From Tubulanus polymorphus (Eukaryota; Nemertea; Palaeonemertea; Tubulaniformes; Tubulanidae), in assembly GCF_964204645.1 (NCBI RefSeq), contig NC_134028.1:24836153-24900152 (forward strand): a stretch of DNA of 64,000 bases, given 5' to 3'. A program made the position numbers and the translations under genes. The notes under the pieces are model-generated. The model was given only the letters and a program-made list of their open reading frames with translations. It searched no databases and was not told the origin of the DNA. The first letter of the stretch is position 1, and the number at the start of each line of letters is the position of its first letter. Shown here one piece after another: positions 59,301-64,000 of the stretch.

Positions 59301-62300
59301 TTCGTAAGACGCGGCGTACGTCGTTTCCGATATCATGTGAATACCTGCAATAATAATAACAAACACCAACACATTCAGCACATCTTTTCAACCAAAATAC
59401 CAAGATTTTTCACATTTTTTCCCCAAATAATTTTTCCAGATTTTCACATCAAGGTACATACAGTAAGTAAGTGGTTACTGATCATAATCTGGAGAAATGA
59501 AAATAAAATCTTTAAATATTTCACACAATTTCATGATTTTATTTCCACAAATTTTTCAAACTTTTAAGCCGACCTTTTCAACAATTTCAATATGGACTTG
59601 TCCCCCAAGATTCATTAGACTTTGAGAACTCATTTTATCTTCCTATTGACATAATCACAATTTAGGAATATTTGCAAATGGATAGGGATCATTCATTTAT
59701 GTATGCATGAAATTTGAACCCCCCCCTGTACGCAAAATCGGCTATTTTTTGATATACATTAAGCATTACAGTACGCAATTGCACCTTTCCCCCCTCCCAT
59801 AATGCGTACGTAATAAATAAATGATCCCATATCTGTATAAATCATAAACTCACCCACAACTGGGTCGTCAGGCTTATTCAGTTTTTGTAGGTGCTCGGTA
59901 ATGTGAGCACTTTTTACTTTGATCGGCTTGGCTGCAATAAAACATAAACGTAAATCAAAAACATATCACAATCGCCAAATGCATCAAACTCTGATATTCA
60001 TCAATATTCAAGAATGATTTAGTTGTCGGTAAAGAAAGCAGGTTAAACAAGATTGTGCTCTTGCACTGAAGATAAGATTTCAAACGCCTCATACAAGTTT
60101 CAATCGCTTTATATTTTTTTAAATTTTTATATCGTGATTTACGTGTCAAAATTTTGCGGAACCATACAATAACATTTCCTATTTTATGACAAGCTATTTC
60201 TCTCAGAAACACCAGAATTCAACCTGGTAAAAAATCCTTTCAAGATGCCTCATTTTGCTGCCTGTATAATCCAGGAATCTGGTTGTGGATAGAGCAGCTA
60301 TTTTCCTGATTTTCTACAAAGCAGTTTGAGATGCTACCAGTTTTTTTTTTTCATTTCATTTTCTCCTCCATTGCTGTATATGTGAAGGTAGGTATCAAGG
60401 GTGTTTTGAAGATTTCCGAGTAACAGCCCGAGTCATTCATTCATGCACAAGCATAAAGGGCAATAAAGCCACAAAGCGCGCGTGCTCAACGCCCAATTGC
60501 TGTTAATTCACAAGATATTCCAGTTTGATATGTATTTCATTTGCTGGCTAGAATGACTCTGAACGGCTGGCTAGAAACTCACCATCATTGTCAGTCAACA
60601 ATTTATTCTATAAAGAGAAAACATTATTCAGGTTTTATTAATAATCAATGTGTCATCTCTACTACTGTAGACTTTCATTTGTATTCTTTCAAGACCCTGA
60701 TTTAGGATGAGGAAACGTCCGAAAGATTGAGGGGTAAACCAGTGAATTCGAGTAACATATCGCACAAGATGATTACAGGGTTCTTACAGATCGGAATGTC
60801 CAAAATTCCCTGATATTTCTTATAGTTGACCGAAAAATCCCTGATTAAATCATAAAATATCCTAAGTGAGGCTGTTTCTTGCCATTCATCACCAACAAGA
60901 ACAAGATAGACACTAAAAATTCTCTGAGATTTCAAGAAACGAGTCAGAATTCCCGGTAGGGAAAAATAAATCCTTATTCCCTGATTATCCCTTGATGAGT
61001 AAGAACTCTGTAGTTATTCAATCCTGCATACCATTATATTAGTGGTAACTGGTATGATAGGTTAATGTAGAGATGGAAGGTCAGTAGCACAGTCATGGCA
61101 CAAATTTGAGACCAGTCTAAGATCGTCTCAGTTCTATAGCCAACCTAATAACTTAAGACGATTCTTAAGATAATACCACATTTAGACCCAAGTCATGATT
61201 GTGCAATTGACCCTGTGAGTTCTTATTCAAAGTTGAAGGTTCATCCAGAAATCAGGCTATTTGCAAAATGATCTTCACCTCACAGTAAAACCTCGGGCTA
61301 CGATCTCTGAAACCAAAGAAGTACGGTAATATCCAAGCTACTTCAGCCCCTCTGGCTATCCCTCTGGGTGGAGGGAGGCAAATATAAGGATAAGGAAGTG
61401 TCTTGCCTGTTGTTACTGGACGGGGTTTAAACTCATGACCTGACATCCCAGAGTCGTCATCAACAATGGGAGTTATCAAATCAATGAAACTCAGCAAAAT
61501 TTTTGTCCGAAAATTTGCGAATATTTACCACCATGTGTAGAGGCCACTTGACATGTTCCTTCTTTCTGTTGTACGGGTATCTGTCGTCACAAACCTTACA
61601 AAGCAGAGAAAACAAAACCGGTCAAAAAATCTTCTTAAAATTCTCCTTCGAAAATGACCAATTATGATACGCGTTTACAAGACATGGTTGGTTTTTTACA
61701 TTTAGCAGGCAGAAATTTGGTAGACTTACCTCGCAGTACAGTGTTATCAGAGGAGCTCTAGTCTTTCCTGAAAATGGAAAATAATTAAAATTTAGATCAA
61801 AAAGCGTCCCAGTTGCCAGAATCCCTGTGAAGAGCTCAAGACTATCTCTACCTAGAACTCAAAATACACCAATGAAGTCCACACTTATATAGATCTTATA
61901 TAGTAAACCTTGCCTTACTCTGACATGACTAACTAAGAGTTTTGACCAACTCAGACAAAATACAAAATACTTTCCTAACGGATATTCCAACCCTTAACTG
62001 AGGACCAATTTTACTAGTCGCAGCTAGGCAAGGTCTACTTGTAAACCATAATACATGTAAAATATATACAACATAATAAATAATTGATGCAGATTTGTTA
62101 CGAACCTTTAGCTTCTTCCTTATACTTTTTATACTTCTCCAAATGAGCTTCAGTCTTGAAATGATCCATCATCGTCTAGAGAATAGAATTATTTAAATCG
62201 GTTGATATTTTCATCGGGAATAATTTCTGATTTATTCCATGGGATTTCCAGGTGAGTGTCCACCTTGTAAGCAAGTACCTGAACGTCATCAAGCGGGGCT

Positions 62301-63822
62301 CGGAAGAAACATAGTTTACACTCGGCCTCATTTTCCTCGTGATCTTTGTGCCATATATATTTCTGCAGGTATACGTCAGTCAGTTCACCAGACGGACTGA
62401 AAAACAAGATTAATAAATTAATGATCAAAAATCCTTTTCAGGGTCCCTAGAGATCAGTCATTCCTGAATATATTATAAGCAGTTTTCAAGGAGAAAATTA
62501 TTTCAAGTTTTGAGGAAGTGTCTGCATCACTTTCATATCCTAATTACAGTAGACTCCTCCTAAATCGGTGCTGTTTATCTCAGTAAACCGGTAATTCAGT
62601 GGTTTTGTAAGCAAATTGTTATCCTTCATACTACACAACTCGGTTTCTAATTCAGTAAGCGCCTAATAGGTTAAACATAAAGAGAGATTAAGGCTGAGTT
62701 TTAGGACCCTGTTTCGGGACAAATTATGCGCTGGTATCTAAATGCCAATATCTTAAACTCAATACTTACAGAAACTTTTCGACGAGCCCATCAGGTCCAG
62801 CTAGAAAAGAAACAGTCACGCTTTGAAATGTAGAAAATGATAAATAAGTTGAAAATTCGATTGAAGGGCCTGTTTATGAGTCTTGGTCAGTTCAGGGTAC
62901 CGGTAATGTTCTAGGATATCATCTTGAATGACAGACAATTGCCGGGGTCAGATTGGTGAACTCGGCAGGAATTCTAATATCACATTTTTTCCCGTCCTTG
63001 CAAATGGTCTTTTTTCAAAACAAATTATCTGGATATTTTTACACACAATTTTCCCAGATTTTGTTTTTACATTTTTAACGAAAGGTACAATACTACATGA
63101 CCTCTTGTATCATCTCATCTTCAGCTTATCTCCACTTCTACTGCTACAATCAAACCGATCCGAGTTTGCCCAAAATGCCGTTCATGGCGCGTGGCGAGAT
63201 AATGTTTTGTAAAATCTTTTTCTTATGATGTCAATAAACTAATATTATATTTAAAAAAAAAACCGATCATACATCGACTCATAGAACACTAAATCTCGAT
63301 ATCGTGAATGTTACCTTTACTGATGGCGGAACGAATCCGTGCAAGAAGACTTGATTTATCTCCTCCTGCACCGAGACCGAGTCTATTACATTCATCTCTC
63401 AACTCATTCACAGTCATAGATTCATACAATACGTCATCCTGTAATAAATAAACACTATGTTTTATTCTTTCAGTTTCTTGCACTCGATCAATGGTTATCA
63501 GATTTTAGGAATTTTTTATGCTTATTTCCAGCAGAACTCTGTCTAGTGTCTGAACAACCGGCCCATCCCCATCAAATCAACTATTCTTTCTATTCATGTA
63601 TTAAATTTGACTAAAGTAAAGTTAAGCATTTACTGGTCGCATCGTTTTAAGTTTAAACATTCTTGCTGTGATGTCTGTAAATGCTAGTTGTTTTTTACCC
63701 CGACTACCAGTATCAAAAATAAAACTTCATTGAATTGAACTTGGAAGGAACGAATGAAGAAGGGAATGAATAAGTTCTCTCGGGATTTTCTCTGAGAATG
63801 ATTTATCACTTACCTTATTCAT
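53354..63822 (-). CDS. SAP-domain, multi matrin/U1-type zinc-finger, RG-rich protein
   Basis: Not matched to a named gene. Exons by complement: 63814-63822, 63315-63438, 62770-62800, 62264-62396, 62106-62175, 61730-61767, 61529-61594, 60583-60607, 59854-59931, 59172-59344, 58659-58826, 58054-58090, 57778-57828, 57431-57570, 56953-57103, 56668-56694, 56512-56574, 55959-56104, 55681-55876, 55492-55576, 54901-54926, 54199-54558, 54020-54069, 53354-53941 (2835 nt, 944 residues). N-terminal SAP motif (MTVNELRDECNRLGLGAGGD). Five matrin/U1-type fingers: CKLC..HFKTEAH, CEVC..HVKWPLH, CRVC..HLQSNSH, CSTC..HFSAFPH, CSVC..HMSSNKH. The tail is Gly/Arg-rich (PPRGGGG repeats) then Gly/Ser/Gln-rich (SQGGASGFWNQGSKGGAK), ending EEEW. 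SAP plus matrin fingers plus RG tail suggests a nuclear RNA/DNA-binding scaffold. Exons 8, 21-22 and 24 are short and less certain. Confidence 0.78.
55065..55420. repeat. 54-bp minisatellite, SAP/zinc-finger gene intron 21
   Basis: About seven units with TTCCCTGATTCTCAACTCAG and TGAAATATTTACAGCAGTC blocks; the end units are the most diverged. It is the largest of four loci carrying this unit in the window. Confidence 0.9.
56195..56500. repeat. Strand-asymmetric AGGGG/TTTT stretch, intron 18
   Basis: Degenerate units of GGGGGATTTTAGGNGTTTTTA type on the plus strand, with almost no C for about 300 bp. No exon within it. Confidence 0.6.
57170..57335. repeat. 54-bp minisatellite copies, intron 14
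   Basis: Three degenerate units in the opposite orientation to the 55-kb array (TGTAAATATTTCACTGGGTT, GAGAATCAGGGAGCTCGGTA). Confidence 0.85.
58185..58460 (+). repeat. Minisatellite, 33-50-bp units, intron 11
   Basis: About seven copies of GTCCCTACAGATCRGTCATT followed by CCTGGATATAAGG, some extended by AGTTTTAAGCCAG. A single stray copy lies at about 62442-62475 in intron 3 of the same gene. Confidence 0.85.
61081..61216. mobile_element. Diverged palindromic MITE, intron 7
   Basis: TAGCACAGTCATGGCAC...GTCATGATTGTGCAATTGACCCT with internal GAGACCAGTCTAAGA and TAAGACGATTCTTAAGA. Another remnant lies at about 59020-59115 in intron 10. Confidence 0.6.
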
Positions 63823-64000
63823 GATTAATTCTTCGTTATTCACTCATCAGATGGTGAATATAACAATAAATGCAGGCCGAAATTAAAAAGCAAAACGGTG
63901 AAAATATATAACAATAGTTCAATTCAATTCTTTTGAATTATTTACAAATCAGCAAGGCCTGGTATAGTCGGAGCCACCCTGCTCGCTTCCCTGTGTCAGT
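63823..64000. other. 5' flank of the SAP/zinc-finger gene
   Basis: AT-rich sequence upstream of the minus-strand start ATG at 63822, presumably 5' UTR and promoter. The first coding exon holds only three codons (MNK). No other feature seen before the window edge. Confidence 0.4.

Overview
The window is eukaryotic and animal. Genes are split into many short exons with GT-AG introns, the sequence is AT-rich, and short non-autonomous DNA elements and minisatellites fill introns and gaps. Gene content (survivin, ELOVL4-type elongases, WDR45B, the ciliary protein CFAP184/CCDC96, MRPL58, an animal threonine aldolase, an LRMDA-like protein) fits an invertebrate bilaterian. The repeat style suggests a lophotrochozoan, perhaps a mollusc, but that is inference. 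There are no bacterial operons, CRISPR arrays or rRNA.

Layout: (1) 0.4-2.4 kb, minus: MRPL58/ICT1. (2) 2.4-8 kb: duplicated blocks, two convergent non-LTR retrotransposon relics around a minisatellite, then a plus-strand transcript-like locus built from tandem exon-intron modules with a poly(A) signal. (3) 8-12 kb: no convincing gene, only hairpins and old duplications. (4) 12.16-17.2 kb, plus: low-specificity L-threonine aldolase, 10 exons. (5) 18.85-23.65 kb, minus: LRMDA-like leucine-rich repeat gene, 7 exons, with a probable U12 (minor spliceosome) intron with AT-AA ends. It is divergent, about 0.25 kb away, from (6) 23.93-26.16 kb, plus: BIRC5/survivin. (7) 27.0-33.94 kb, minus: CFAP184/CCDC96, 14 exons. 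(8) 34.14-35.51 kb, minus: unrecognised 456-residue coiled-coil protein. (9) 36.36-39.94 kb, plus: WDR45B (WIPI3), 344 residues, preceded by a long ATG-less open frame. (10) 40-43.5 kb: MITEs and one small gene fragment. (11) 45.45-47.56 and 50.34-52.60 kb, plus: two tandem ELOVL4-like elongases with identical exon structure. (12) 53.35-63.82 kb, minus: a 24-exon gene for a SAP-domain protein with five matrin/U1-type zinc fingers and a Gly/Arg-rich tail, about 944 residues, not matched to a named gene.

I see no shared pathway; the genes are housekeeping or ciliary neighbours. Exon models were built by hand from splice sites, phase and family similarity. In every multi-exon model the coding length is a multiple of three. 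The most unusual items are the AT-AA intron, the exon-module array, paired intronic hairpins in the two elongase genes, the SAP/zinc-finger gene, and minisatellite units shared between distant introns.
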